From the NCBI RefSeq assembly GCF_900148495.1, contig NZ_FTRU01000007.1, positions 372,001 to 436,000 on the forward strand: a stretch of 64,000 bases of DNA, in the 5' to 3' direction. The translations under genes and the position numbers were made by a program. Below the pieces are notes generated by a model. The model did no database searches, was not told the origin of the DNA, and saw only the letters and a program-made list of their open reading frames with translations. Positions 40,360 to 49,680 of the stretch are shown piece by piece. Source of the stretch: Negativibacillus massiliensis. Lineage in GTDB: Bacteria > Bacillota > Clostridia > Oscillospirales > Ruminococcaceae. Numbering within the stretch: position 1 is the first letter of the stretch; each line of letters opens with the position of its first letter.

Positions 40360-42128
40360 AAGTCAAGCTCTCCTTTGTGCTTTTTGGGAGGGCAGCATTC
40401 CTTCTGCTTTTCAGCCTTTGCAGACTTGAGCCTGTCCATGATGGAGGACTTCTCGCCGGTTTCGGGGGCTTTGGCATCAAGGGTCTTGTCCTCCTTCGGA
40501 CCGTTGTTGATGATCCCGTCAATCATGCCGTAGTCATCCTCCATCGACATCTCCGCTGCCTTGAGGTAGTTTTCCTTCTCAAGAGCTGCCATCCAGCTTT
40601 CCTTGCTGATACCGAGCATTCCGCCCTTTGCCGCATGGTCGGCAATCTCCTTGGCATCCACGCACAAGCCCTCGGTGTTATCGGAATAGAGACGGTAAAC
40701 CTCGCAGCCCTTCTCCAAAGCCTTTTCAGCCGCCTCCTGACCGGCGGGAAGGACGCCAGCCCATGCGTAGCCGTAGTCCTTCATATCCTGAACGGAGAGC
40801 GTGGGATCGGGCATTTCCGGCACTTCCTTGACCTCAAGGTCGAGAAGGCGGAGCGTGTCATCGTCAAAGCCGTTGTAGACATCATCAAGGACGAGCTTGC
40901 CGCGCTCATCGACGATGATGCAAGCCGCCTCATCGCCGTAGGTGTCATGCTCCATCAGGTAAAAGCTGTGACCGCCGACCTCGTGCTGGTCAATGGTGTG
41001 CCACGTCCCGATGTGACCGGCAACCGTCAGACCGGAGGTGTCGGCATTCATCTCAAAGTCCTTCTGCTCGGTAGCTTCCTGCTTCTGCTGCTCCTTCGAG
41101 ATCATGGGGATCGCCACAATCTTATCGCCCAGCTTTGCAAACTGTTCCGGCACTTTGAAGTGGTCAGAGAACTTCTGCATCTGCTCTACGGTCAGAGAAC
41201 CGAAGCTGTCATCCGTCAAGCCAACTACCAAGAATGTTCCGGCAACAACGTCGTAGATGTCACCGTCCTCATCACGCAGAGCGCGGTTCAGCGGCAGCCC
41301 TTCCAGCTTGCCTTCCTCGTTGCAGACTAAGGCAACCGGGTCTTCGTAGGGATAAATCGCCTCGATGCAGCCGCCGACCTCATGCTGCAAGGACTTGAGA
41401 TCCGAGTCAATCTCCTTCACATAAGGCTCCTTTCCCGGCTCAACGACGAGAACGGCAATGGTGCTGTCACGCTCGACGGCTTCCCCTGAGCCGGTGATCC
41501 GGTATTCGTCGGGAATGTCATCAAGCTCCCCGTTAAACTGCCTGTCCCAGCGTTCGCTTGCAACACGGACATAGCCCTCATCAGTGAAGCGTCCCTGCTC
41601 ATCCATCGCAATGTCGCGTCCATAGCGTTCATAGTCAATGTAATTTGCCAGAGGACCGAGATCCTTTTCGGAGTAAATACCGGCTTCGTGGGCGTAATAG
41701 TAGCCGAGATCGGATTCGTCGTTGATACCGGGCATGATGTCGTAGCAGTCCAGATTGAACGTCAGGTTGATGAGATCGTCGATGTCGTTGACCTCATCGC
41801 AGCCAGCCTCCATAACGGCAACGAGCTTTTCCTGATCGCTCAGGGAAAGCTCGTCAATCAAAGCGGCAAGGTAGTTGAGCTTATCAAGGCTCTCGTACTC
41901 GCCAAGCATCTTCTGAACGCCATAGATCGGGCATTCGTAGTCGGTGATAAACCACTCTTCATAGGGCTGACCGAACTCATCCTGCTTACCGATCCCGATG
42001 CGCTCAAAGACCTTCTGCATCTCTTCCTCGGTAGTGGGCAGCTTCACCCACTCACCGACCAGCATACCCTCGTTGTACTTGCCTAGGTTCGTGACGAAGG
42101 CTTCAAAATCACCGTCTAATACGGGCAT
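40356..42128 (-). CDS. ArdA antirestriction protein fused to DUF3846/DUF4316-type domains
   Basis: The 590-residue protein starts with an ArdA domain (about residues 5-215, including TDYECPIYG and the acidic surface typical of DNA mimics), which inhibits type I restriction enzymes when the element enters a new cell. A DUF3846-like domain follows at about 225-330 (AVLVVEPGKEPYVKEID, ALRDEDGDIYDVVAGTFLVVG), then a DUF4316-like tail from about 360 on. I use the ATG at 42128 with GGAGG six bases upstream. It is near the end of the leftward transfer operon. Confidence 0.9.
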   Translation of the reverse strand: MPVLDGDFEAFVTNLGKYNEGMLVGEWVKLPTTEEEMQKVFERIGIGKQDEFGQPYEEWFITDYECPIYGVQKMLGEYESLDKLNYLAALIDELSLSDQEKLVAVMEAGCDEVNDIDDLINLTFNLDCYDIMPGINDESDLGYYYAHEAGIYSEKDLGPLANYIDYERYGRDIAMDEQGRFTDEGYVRVASERWDRQFNGELDDIPDEYRITGSGEAVERDSTIAVLVVEPGKEPYVKEIDSDLKSLQHEVGGCIEAIYPYEDPVALVCNEEGKLEGLPLNRALRDEDGDIYDVVAGTFLVVGLTDDSFGSLTVEQMQKFSDHFKVPEQFAKLGDKIVAIPMISKEQQKQEATEQKDFEMNADTSGLTVAGHIGTWHTIDQHEVGGHSFYLMEHDTYGDEAACIIVDERGKLVLDDVYNGFDDDTLRLLDLEVKEVPEMPDPTLSVQDMKDYGYAWAGVLPAGQEAAEKALEKGCEVYRLYSDNTEGLCVDAKEIADHAAKGGMLGISKESWMAALEKENYLKAAEMSMEDDYGMIDGIINNGPKEDKTLDAKAPETGEKSSIMDRLKSAKAEKQKECCPPKKHKGELDL

Positions 42129-42141
42129 AGGCATCCTCCTT

Positions 42142-42357
42142 TCAGTCATCCACCATGCCGTCCGGCATGATATACAGTTCCTCAAACTCCGCGTCGGTCA
42201 TTGCTTCGAGCTTCCGGACGGTCTTATACATTAGCTCTGCGATCTCGCCGTCCATGTCGTTCAGGGTGACGCTCTTCATATCGTCAATCAGCCGCTTCCG
42301 GCTGGACGTATTGAAGCAGCACATCAGGTTGATTTCTTCCACGGTAAAGTTTTTCAT
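42142..42357 (-). CDS. Transposon-transfer assisting protein (TTRAP family)
   Basis: The 71-residue protein has the TTRAP pattern: MKNFTVEEINLMCCFNTSSR at the N-terminus and KLEAMTDAEFEEL near the C-terminus. The family is found only in conjugative elements of Firmicutes and is thought to assist transfer, with no known activity. It sits between the MutS-like-domain gene and the ArdA gene with gaps of 1 and 13 bp. Confidence 0.8.
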   Translation of the reverse strand: MKNFTVEEINLMCCFNTSSRKRLIDDMKSVTLNDMDGEIAELMYKTVRKLEAMTDAEFEELYIMPDGMVDD

Positions 42358-42358
42358 A

Positions 42359-43552
42359 TCAGAGTACCATATCCTTTCCTTTCGATTTCTGCGGCTTCGG
42401 TGTGTGGGACGGCTGGGCTTTCTGTGCGGATTTCAGCTTGTCGCGGATGGATTCACGGGCAGCGGGCTTCTTCGGGATGGTGTCGTAGATGGCAGTTCCG
42501 GCATCCTCCACATAGGCGCGGACATACTGGATGCTCTCAGAAAAGCGGATGGGGCGGTTCTTGTCCTCGATGTTGGTCAGCCGGACTTCATCAGCGGCAA
42601 AATCAACCGCGTCGATTCTGCACTTGATGCCGTCCACATTCAGTGCCGCGCCGACAGGAATGTAATCTGTGGCTTTGAGTTCCTTGAAGGTCTCGCCGTC
42701 CTTGCTGAGAAAGACATCCGCGCCGGACTGCCAGAGCTTCTTTGATGCTGCTACCCACGCGGCTTCACGGAAGCCGGTCACCGGCAAGGAGGGCTTGCCG
42801 CGTACCTTCTTCTCAAGGAGCTTTGTGCCGAGAAGCGGCGCAGCTTTTTCCGCGTCCTTGCCGTACAGCTCAAAATAGCCGTTCTGGGCAAAGCAAACCA
42901 GCGCGTCGGGATGCGCCTTTTTGACTGCCTCATACTTCCGAAGTTCTGCAACGGACAGAGGCGAAAGCACCTCTGTTTTTTCTGCATCCGGCAGTCTGTC
43001 ACGGCGGCTTTTCTGCTTGGACAGCACTTCCGCCAGAGCATCCGCGTCCTTCGGGAGCGTCTGGTAGGTTTTGACGCCGCCATGCTCACCGACCAGAGCC
43101 ATTGCCTCATCAAAGCTGCTGCGGCAGGGTGCGTCCAGCACATAGCCGTCTGCGAAGGTCAGCCGGTCATGATCCGGCGCAATCGAGTTCTGCGCCACAT
43201 TTGCCGCCTGTTCCCGGTAGTTGATCTCAAAGACGTCCCCGAACACCTTGCCGCGCTTGACGGTTTTCGGGACAATGACGCGGGCAATGCACTCGTCGTA
43301 GGTCTGTTCCGCATAGAAACGGAAGGTGTTGTGATCTCGCGTTCCCTGAATAAAGACCTGATTTTCACTCAGGCAGTGCGTTCCATGCGGACGGCAGAAC
43401 CACATCAGCGTCTTGTCTTCGGGATTCCGGCTTTCGGCAGCGCGGCGGATGATGCGCTTGTCGATGTCGAAGTCTTCCTTGTAGCTGTCCACATGACTGT
43501 CCACGAGCTTCTGCAGCTCCGCAACGATGTCAACATCTGTGTATTTCTTCAT
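42359..43552 (-). CDS. ICE protein with MutS-I-like domain
   Basis: The 397-residue protein contains CFAQNGYFELYGKDAEKAAPLLGTKLL near residues 218-244, which resembles the mismatch-recognition (MutS-I) domain, here isolated from the rest of MutS. The N-terminal 150 residues are unrecognised, and the C-terminus is basic and Lys/Pro-rich (PSHTPKPQKSKGKDMVL). A similar basic tail, KSPVKSKTHDMEL, ends the neighbouring DUF3849 fragment. Proteins of this kind are regular members of the Tn1549-like transfer region. Function unknown. Confidence 0.7.
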   Translation of the reverse strand: MKKYTDVDIVAELQKLVDSHVDSYKEDFDIDKRIIRRAAESRNPEDKTLMWFCRPHGTHCLSENQVFIQGTRDHNTFRFYAEQTYDECIARVIVPKTVKRGKVFGDVFEINYREQAANVAQNSIAPDHDRLTFADGYVLDAPCRSSFDEAMALVGEHGGVKTYQTLPKDADALAEVLSKQKSRRDRLPDAEKTEVLSPLSVAELRKYEAVKKAHPDALVCFAQNGYFELYGKDAEKAAPLLGTKLLEKKVRGKPSLPVTGFREAAWVAASKKLWQSGADVFLSKDGETFKELKATDYIPVGAALNVDGIKCRIDAVDFAADEVRLTNIEDKNRPIRFSESIQYVRAYVEDAGTAIYDTIPKKPAARESIRDKLKSAQKAQPSHTPKPQKSKGKDMVL

Positions 43553-43564
43553 GCTTCTCCTTTC

Positions 43565-44782
43565 TCACAACTCCATGTCGTGCGTTTTGGATTTGACCGG
43601 AGATTTCTTCTCTGGCTGCTGTTTTGCGGCAGTCCTGAGCTGATCGCGGATGGAGGGCTTTTCCTGCGTCTGCTCCTGCTTGATGTATTCCAGCGTCGGC
43701 ATCAGCTCACGATAGCAGCCCTGCATTTTCCGCGCCGCATGACGGCGATGGATTTTGAACAGCGGCTCACCGTTCTGCGTGACCGTGTTGCCCTCGATCC
43801 TGACGCCGTTCCGCGCCAGCAGATTGAAGGAATGATTGGAAGAGCGATAGGACGCCCGCATTCCGTCATTGTTATAGGCAATCTGCCCCTTGAGCGTGTC
43901 CATGATGGCGGCTTTGATTTCCTTCTCTTCGGCAGTCAGACGGTGCGCTTTCGGTGCTTGCGCTGCTTCCTCCGGCATGGGGGCAATGGGAGAATTGACC
44001 TCTACGGTTTTTACCTCAATCGAGGTAATCTCATCGTTCTCCCATGCAACGACCTCCGGGGCTCTTTCCTCCGTTTTCTCAGAAACAGCTTCCTTCTGGG
44101 GTTCGGTCTGCTGACGGAACGCATCCACGAAAAGTGCCGTCAGTCCGGGATTGGGTTTATCCACAAGGAAACGGGAGGCGTTCTCCGGACAGACCTCAAC
44201 GCTCTTCGCCCACTCCTTGAGGGGCTGCGGAATGCGTCCGTCAAAGTCTTTCTGCTGGATGGTGTTTGCGAGGACATACCGGACGCGCTCCGGAGAGAAC
44301 AGCTCAAGGACACTTTTCACGGCAGCATCCGCATCCAGCCGGTTATCTCCGTAGTTGGTGCTGATCGCCGCTTCAATCGCACGGCGGCATTCCACGTTTG
44401 CAGCGAGAGAAGCACGATATGAATCCAGCTCACCAGCTTCATAGGCATAATTCGCCGTCTCGCGGTAAATGGGGACTTCCGGCTTTTCCTCCGGAACAGC
44501 TTCCTTTACGGGAGCTTCGACTTCCATCTCTGCGGACTGTGCTTTCTCTGCCAGCAGCACCTTGAGCTTGGCGTCAATGCCCTCGATCATCTCAGCCGCC
44601 GTCTTCCGGATGGTGTCCAGAGAGCTTTTCAGTTCCTTGGTTTCCTTGCCGGATGACCAACCGGCTAATTCCGATGTTTTATTTATTCCGATAGAGGCGC
44701 TAAAAGCGCCCCTATTATGCCTTTGATAATCATAAATGTCGGAATAATTATTTTGTGTTTTTGTTGCTTTATTCCAATCCAT
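43565..44782 (-). pseudogene. 3' part of the ArdC-like/DUF3849 gene cut by the RIT element
   Basis: From the junction at about 44658 the sequence WSSGKETKELKSSLDTIRK continues the frame that breaks off at 48111 (SDYSFGYIAG). It contains a DUF3849 domain (PIYRETANYAYEAGELDSYR near the start) and ends KSKTHDMEL. The frame remains open into the mobile element to an ATG at 44782 that overlaps the end of the last recombinase gene. A hybrid protein with 42 element-derived residues could therefore still be made. As an ArdC-type antirestriction gene the locus is broken. Confidence 0.85.
44659..44693 (+). repeat. Left inverted repeat of the RIT element
   Basis: The repeat starts AACCGGCTAATTCCGATG and contains two copies of ATTCCGAT 17 bases apart, likely recombinase-binding cores. 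It is the exact inverse of 48057-48091. Confidence 0.93.
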
Positions 44783-45806
44783 ATAGTTTACGTATTGCCT
44801 CCTCGTCATTTTTGTAGATGAATTCCTCATCGGAAAACACCATATTGTTTGCGTCTGTTATCTTTTCAACTGCGTTCCGTTTCATTCCTGTATCCGCATA
44901 AGCATAGATCAGGGTGGTTTCCAAATGGGAATGTCCAAGCCATTCTCCAATCAGGGCTAACGGCATCCCTGCCTGATATAAATGCATTGCTCTTGTATGG
45001 CGGAACAGATGCGGGTGTAAATGTGGGATTTCCGGGTTTTGTGTTTTATATATTTTTTCGTATTTATTCAGTATCCTTGCTGCGTTGTCCGGGGACATCT
45101 GTGTTATGGCTGCCCTGTGTTTTATGTAAAAGAGCGGGGTATTGACGTCACGCCCTGCATGGAACCTCAGTATATATTGCCGGTAATTAGCAGTTACTTC
45201 TTTTGATACCGGGGTGATGCGGAACTTACGGCCTTTCCCAATCACCTTTATTTCACCGCTCCCATCTTTATGGGTCACAAAATCCCCGCGGCTCAGGCTG
45301 AGGAGTTCGTCATTCCTGCACCCGGTGTCATAAAGCAGGGCCATATAAAAATAGTCACGGAGTCCAAAATCAGTTGTAACGTCAGGTATGGATAAAAGGA
45401 TTTTTACCTGTTCTGTCGTTAACACTTCACATAACACTTTATCCACTGTTTTGGCTGGCTTTATCTCACTGATTTTTGAATATGTGTCAAAATCGGATGC
45501 ATTGTTAAAAAGATATCTGCAGAATACCCGCAGCGCAGTCAGGCGCAGGTTGCGTGTGGAAACCGCACACTTTCTTTCAGTTTCAAGCCATTGCAGGAAC
45601 TTGAGGAGGTTCTCCGCCGTGAAATCGGCCGAAAGGATCTGGGACAGTTCCTTATTGCCGTCTTCTTTTATGAACAGAAGGTAAAGGTTCAGCGCATCTT
45701 TGTATGCCTGCACTGTATTGGGGCTTAAAGCCCTGACATTGGGAAGGTATTCCGTCAGGAAAGTTTTCATTGTTTCAAACAGCCTGGCATCTTTGATCTT
45801 TTTCAT
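44769..45806 (-). CDS. Tyrosine recombinase, third of the RIT trio
   Basis: The 345-residue protein has the integrase catalytic set: Arg in YDTGCRNDELLSL, HPHLFRHTRAMHL, GHSHLETT and a Tyr in IYAYAD near residue 310. An N-terminal SAM-like DNA-binding domain precedes it. Its ATG at 45806 overlaps the stop of the second recombinase by ATGA. Its last codons (TATGGATTGGAATAA) contain the ATG from which the disrupted downstream gene could be read. Confidence 0.93.
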   Translation of the reverse strand: MKKIKDARLFETMKTFLTEYLPNVRALSPNTVQAYKDALNLYLLFIKEDGNKELSQILSADFTAENLLKFLQWLETERKCAVSTRNLRLTALRVFCRYLFNNASDFDTYSKISEIKPAKTVDKVLCEVLTTEQVKILLSIPDVTTDFGLRDYFYMALLYDTGCRNDELLSLSRGDFVTHKDGSGEIKVIGKGRKFRITPVSKEVTANYRQYILRFHAGRDVNTPLFYIKHRAAITQMSPDNAARILNKYEKIYKTQNPEIPHLHPHLFRHTRAMHLYQAGMPLALIGEWLGHSHLETTLIYAYADTGMKRNAVEKITDANNMVFSDEEFIYKNDEEAIRKLYGLE

Positions 45807-46738
45807 TGCGGCACCTCCTGATATAACGATTGAAAGCGTGACCAGTCAATCCCTCTGCTCTTAAGCAGGTTCTCCGGGACAAAATGGATATAATACAAAG
45901 TGGAATCCAGAGTGGCATGTCCGAGGTATGCGCTCAGGAAAGGCATCAGCGCATGGACATCCCTGCCCTCATCCAGCCATCTTATGATCGTCCTTGTGGA
46001 AAAGTTATGGCGGAAATCATATGGGCGTGGGTTTGCGCCCCTTTTCTCCAGGCCGCTTAAGCCCCATGCAAGGTTAAACTGACGGTCAACCCAGCAGGTA
46101 TTAAGTTTTTCACCCGGAAGCCGTTCCAGAAAATATATTTCCGTATGGACAGCCCCGGCATACTTCCGGCACAGGCTTAAAAGATCGTCTGAAATAACAA
46201 TTCGCCGGTCTCTCTGCCTTTTTGACTGGCGGATGAATATTTCGCCTGTATCCAGATCAAAATCCTCTTTCTTTATAGAAGCCGGTTCCTGTGGACGCAT
46301 TCCGCAGCAGTACATCATCCTGAATAAGACAGGGACAATGTATTCCCGCATGGGAGAATGGGAATCCGGCGGAAAACCGTCAATCGCCTTGAACAGCTGT
46401 TTCAGCTCGTCATCTGTGTATATATAGGGATAAGGTTTTACCCTGCTGACAGAATAATCATCCCCAGGGATAAAAACATCTTTCCCGGAAACAGAACGGA
46501 GATAACGGAGGAACATGCGTATCCGGGTAATGGCGTCCGCATGGCCTGCACGTGAATGGAACGCCCGCTGGTTCAGCCATGAATCGAACATCTCTTTTGT
46601 AACGATGTCTGATTCCGGGTATTTTTCCAGCAGATATCCTATAAATTCCCGCACCGGGTAATGTGGGTGCTGCGCATATCCAAGCGATACCCGCAGCTGC
46701 CGGTAATCATTAAAATACTGCTCCAGATTTTTAACCAT
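45803..46738 (-). CDS. Tyrosine recombinase, second of the RIT trio
   Basis: The 311-residue protein has Arg in CCGMRPQEPASI, RPYDFRHNFST, YLGHATLDSTLYYIH and the catalytic Tyr in that last motif. The usual first histidine of HxxRH is replaced by Tyr (YDFRH), a variant seen in some active enzymes. The start is the ATG at 46738 after GGAGG, overlapping the end of the first recombinase. An ATG further up is inside the neighbouring gene. Confidence 0.93.
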   Translation of the reverse strand: MVKNLEQYFNDYRQLRVSLGYAQHPHYPVREFIGYLLEKYPESDIVTKEMFDSWLNQRAFHSRAGHADAITRIRMFLRYLRSVSGKDVFIPGDDYSVSRVKPYPYIYTDDELKQLFKAIDGFPPDSHSPMREYIVPVLFRMMYCCGMRPQEPASIKKEDFDLDTGEIFIRQSKRQRDRRIVISDDLLSLCRKYAGAVHTEIYFLERLPGEKLNTCWVDRQFNLAWGLSGLEKRGANPRPYDFRHNFSTRTIIRWLDEGRDVHALMPFLSAYLGHATLDSTLYYIHFVPENLLKSRGIDWSRFQSLYQEVPQ

Positions 46739-47960
46739 AGTAAACACCTCCCATGACAGGGATATCTTCAAATCCCATAGCGCACATGGATACCGCTGTA
46801 TCCTGGAAAGACAGGTATGGTTTCCCGGATTCCATGTCCGTATGCCCCATCAACTGGGAAATCATAGGCAATGGCACTTCCTCGCTGGCCAGCCATGTGC
46901 CAAAAGTCCTGCGCAGGCTGTGGAACGCCCTCCCGTTTTTCTTTTCGACTCCCGCAATGGCGCTTTGCCGGTCAATGATCGTGTTCAGCCCAGGGACTGT
47001 CCCTAAAAATCGTGTAAAGGGCGCACGGCTTCTTAGGAACACATATTCCGAGCTGCTTTCTGGACGTCCATGGAGTATATAATCAGCCAGCGCATTGCAG
47101 CATTGTCCGCTTACCGGGAGCAGGATGCCATGCCGCGTCTTTGACTGGATAATGGAAATTTCCTGTTTGCGCCAGTCAATGTCGGCAAGCCTCAGGCCTT
47201 CGATGTCCCTTGCCCGAATCCCAGTGCTGATCCCCAGCAGGAGCATCGCATAGTTACGCTTACCGACAGGGGTTTCACGGTCAACGGATTCCAGTATCTG
47301 TTTTATCTCTCCTTCAGAATAACAGGGCAGGAACCTGTGGCCGGGGCTTTTCGGTGTGAGGAATTTTAAATCTATTTCATATGGGAAAATCCCTTCTTCC
47401 ACCAGATGCCGCATGACCATTTTCAGGGAACAGCATACCCAGTTCATGGAAGACGGTGTTTCCTTATGGGATTTTTCAATAAATGCCGCGATAGTTTCAG
47501 GGGTAATCTGTTTTTCATCCAGACCCTGCCCCTCAATAAAACAGAAAAATTTACGCAGGTAGGTTGACCGTGTATTTTTAGTACGTTCGCCCAGCTGCGC
47601 ATCCTTAAGTATCTTATCAATCGTTTTTAATGCCTGTTCGCTTGGGATATAGGTGCCTTTACGACGGCATCTGTCATAGTTGAGATTTATATCTCCTGTG
47701 TGGTAATAGCTTTTTAGCTGTTCTGCGCACCTCATTTTTGTATTGATCCAACCCTTATCATGACCTTCAGCCAAGAGTTTCTTGAGGGAATCAACATATT
47801 CCCCCAAAGATTCATCGCTGTAAACGCCGTTAGCGTTTTTGTTGAACCATTTACGGATGTTCCGAAATGCCTGTTGGAAATTGAGTGTGCGTGCTGCAGA
47901 ATAATTGAATTTTTCCAGTTCCTTGAGAACTTGTGCGGAAAGGAAATTTATGTCATTCAT
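46731..47960 (-). CDS. Tyrosine recombinase, first of the RIT trio
   Basis: The 409-residue protein is the longest of the three and first in the operon. Catalytic features are Arg in GISTGIRARDIEGL, FHSLRRTFGTWL, LMGHTDMESGKPYL with the Tyr. I use the ATG at 47960, seven bases after GGAGG. In RIT elements the three enzymes always keep this order and probably act as one complex. The promoter must lie in the 100 bp up to the right inverted repeat. Confidence 0.93.
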   Translation of the reverse strand: MNDINFLSAQVLKELEKFNYSAARTLNFQQAFRNIRKWFNKNANGVYSDESLGEYVDSLKKLLAEGHDKGWINTKMRCAEQLKSYYHTGDINLNYDRCRRKGTYIPSEQALKTIDKILKDAQLGERTKNTRSTYLRKFFCFIEGQGLDEKQITPETIAAFIEKSHKETPSSMNWVCCSLKMVMRHLVEEGIFPYEIDLKFLTPKSPGHRFLPCYSEGEIKQILESVDRETPVGKRNYAMLLLGISTGIRARDIEGLRLADIDWRKQEISIIQSKTRHGILLPVSGQCCNALADYILHGRPESSSEYVFLRSRAPFTRFLGTVPGLNTIIDRQSAIAGVEKKNGRAFHSLRRTFGTWLASEEVPLPMISQLMGHTDMESGKPYLSFQDTAVSMCAMGFEDIPVMGGVYYG

Positions 47961-48056
47961 TTTTAATACCTCCTTCAAAAGGAGTATATCGGAGCAAGAA
48001 AAATATTCCGATACTTTTCTTCCAGAAATGCCAGATAACCAACTGAAAACTGAAAA

Positions 48057-48091
48057 TATCGGAATAAATAAAACATCGGAATTAGCCGGTT
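48057..48091 (-). repeat. Right inverted repeat of the RIT element
   Basis: This is the perfect inverse of 44659-44693. The match stops outside at the palindrome and inside after TATCGGAAT. Confidence 0.93.
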
Positions 48092-48110
48092 AATACCGAT
48101 ATCGGTATTA
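48091..48110. repeat. 20-bp perfect palindrome at the right end of the RIT element
   Basis: TAATACCGATATCGGTATTA sits between the right inverted repeat and the split gene. There is no equivalent at the left end. Its first three bases on the minus strand supply the TAA that ends the truncated ArdC-like protein. Confidence 0.9.
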
Positions 48111-48905
48111 CCCGGCGATGTACCCGAAGGAGTAGTCCGAGGTTTCAATGCCGTACCGCTGACAGACAGTGTAGGCTACGCTTTCTGCCTCAACCTCCTT
48201 GGTATGCCGATCCTTCTTGTCTTCGGGAGCGGCTTTCTCATCCGGCTTGACGGCGTGGAGCTTGGCATGAGCAATCTCGTGAATGGCGGTTTTGACCGTC
48301 TGGATTTCACTCATGCCCTCCTGAATGGCGATGCGGCTTTCAACCGGAGAGAAGAATCCCTTTGCACCGCCCGGAATATCCTCAAAGGAAACGGGGACGG
48401 GAGATTCCTGCTTAAGCGCATCGAAGAACGCCTCGTAGTTCTCGACGGTGCCTTTCAGCTCATCGACGATAATGTCCGGAAGCTCCTTGCCGTCCGTCTG
48501 GGAAACATCAAAGACACTTACCACCTTGAAGGCAGGACGCAGGACCTCAACCGTTTCCGTGACAGCCTTCCCATCTGCGCCGATCACCGGCTTCTGCGTC
48601 AAAGGGTCAATCTTCTCACGCTCTTCCTGCGCCTTGTACGGCGCGGGTGCAAGAATCTTGATGCCCTTTTCGCCCTTCATGACCTGACGGTCAAAGTTGC
48701 GCTGCCACGAGGTATAACCGGCAACATAGGTTGCCTCCGGCTTCTGCATCGCAATGAGCAGCGTGTTGTTGAAGGAATAGTTGTAGAACTTGGACATCGT
48801 GCGGAGATATTCCTTGAACCGCTCGGATTCAAAAAGCTCCTTGATGCCCTGTTCCAGCTTGTCCGTGATTTCGCGGACTTGCTGTGCATTTTTGTTTTCA
48901 GCCAT
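48108..48905 (-). pseudogene. 5' part of the ArdC-like antirestriction gene, truncated by the RIT element
   Basis: The remaining 265 residues hold an ArdC-type single-strand DNA-binding domain (FYNYSFNNTLLIAMQKPEAT, GYTSWQRNFDRQVMKGEKG) and a zinc peptidase site AIHEIAHAKLHA near residue 210, followed by EVEAESVAYTVCQRYGI. They end at SDYSFGYIAG plus a TAA in the palindrome. Both domains are complete, so the fragment could retain ArdC function, while the DUF3849 half is cut off. The ATG at 48905 follows GGAGG. Confidence 0.85.
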
Positions 48906-48921
48906 CTCAAACCTCCATTTC

Positions 48922-49680
48922 TTATTTGCTTTTGTGCGAAGAAAACCCCGTCTGGGATTTGCTCAGTAAACGAGCCTTTACCTCAGACGGGGTTTCTCTG
49001 CGCGTCATCCGACGATGGAAGATGTTATCCTCGTTCTCCCATTCAATCAGCCGATCAAACATATCCGGGTGCTTTGTGACCATGTGCAGCAGCTCCGAGT
49101 CGCTTGCGTTGGGACAGAACCAGCAGCCGTTTCTCCGGCAGTGACCGTAAATCGGAGAAAGCAGCCCGTGTTCCTGACAGAGCTTGTAGGCGTCCGCCTC
49201 GGTCATACCGTATTTGGCAAGCAGACTGACCTTCGTTATTCCATCCAGACGAGCAAGGCGTTTTGGCTCATCCTCCGCGATGCCGACATAGCTCACAGTG
49301 TCCGGCGAGAGTGCGGCATTGTACTTGCGGACTGGCGGGATTTTGCAGTCACGATTGACTGCACACATACCAGCCCATGCAAAGCCGCGAACCTCGCCCT
49401 TGTGCGGTCCGCGGGTGATGACGTGATGGAACACATCATCGTAGGTCTTGTCTGCATGGAGAATGGCGAACTTGATGCCCAGCTCCTTTTCACAGAAGGG
49501 CTTGAGCCGGTCATAGATGAAGTCCCGATGTTCTGGGACTTCGCCGCTTGTATCCTTGTCGAACATGACCTCGCTGAAAACCGCCTCGTCCAGCGGCTCA
49601 TTGTGCTGTGCCGCCAGCAGGAGCGTCGCTACGCTGTCTTTGCCTCCGCTGCAAGAGGCAATATACTTCGGGCGGCTCAT
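48922..49680 (-). CDS. PAPS-reductase-like adenine nucleotide alpha-hydrolase
   Basis: The 252-residue protein begins with the PP-loop YIASCSGGKDSVATL and has cysteine motifs (GMCAVNRDCK and HCRRNGCWFCPNAS) suited to an iron-sulfur cluster. It belongs to the PAPS reductase/DndC-like superfamily but is the short form common in ICE transfer regions, not a sulfate-assimilation enzyme with its usual neighbours. No dnd genes are nearby. It overlaps topB by ATGA. A role in nucleic-acid modification is possible. Confidence 0.85.
   Translation of the reverse strand: MSRPKYIASCSGGKDSVATLLLAAQHNEPLDEAVFSEVMFDKDTSGEVPEHRDFIYDRLKPFCEKELGIKFAILHADKTYDDVFHHVITRGPHKGEVRGFAWAGMCAVNRDCKIPPVRKYNAALSPDTVSYVGIAEDEPKRLARLDGITKVSLLAKYGMTEADAYKLCQEHGLLSPIYGHCRRNGCWFCPNASDSELLHMVTKHPDMFDRLIEWENEDNIFHRRMTRRETPSEVKARLLSKSQTGFSSHKSK

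Larger units (their letters stand above)
44659..48110 (-). mobile_element. RIT-type element with three tyrosine recombinases
   Basis: Three overlapping tyrosine recombinase genes lie between perfect 35-bp inverted repeats at 44659-44693 and 48057-48091. A 20-bp palindrome follows the right repeat to 48110. The element splits one gene, whose halves (...SDYSFGYIAG and WSSGKETKELK...) are recognisable on the two sides. Three recombinases in tandem with inverted ends define RIT (recombinase-in-trio) elements. No cargo gene is present. Confidence 0.9.

Noticed and set aside
44659-48110. Tn554-type transposon
   Set aside because: Tn554 has two tyrosine recombinases plus a non-recombinase TnpC; here all three genes are tyrosine recombinases between inverted repeats, which fits a RIT element.
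48922-49680. PP-loop gene as DndC of a phosphorothioation system
   Set aside because: No other dnd gene is present and the neighbours are ordinary transfer genes.
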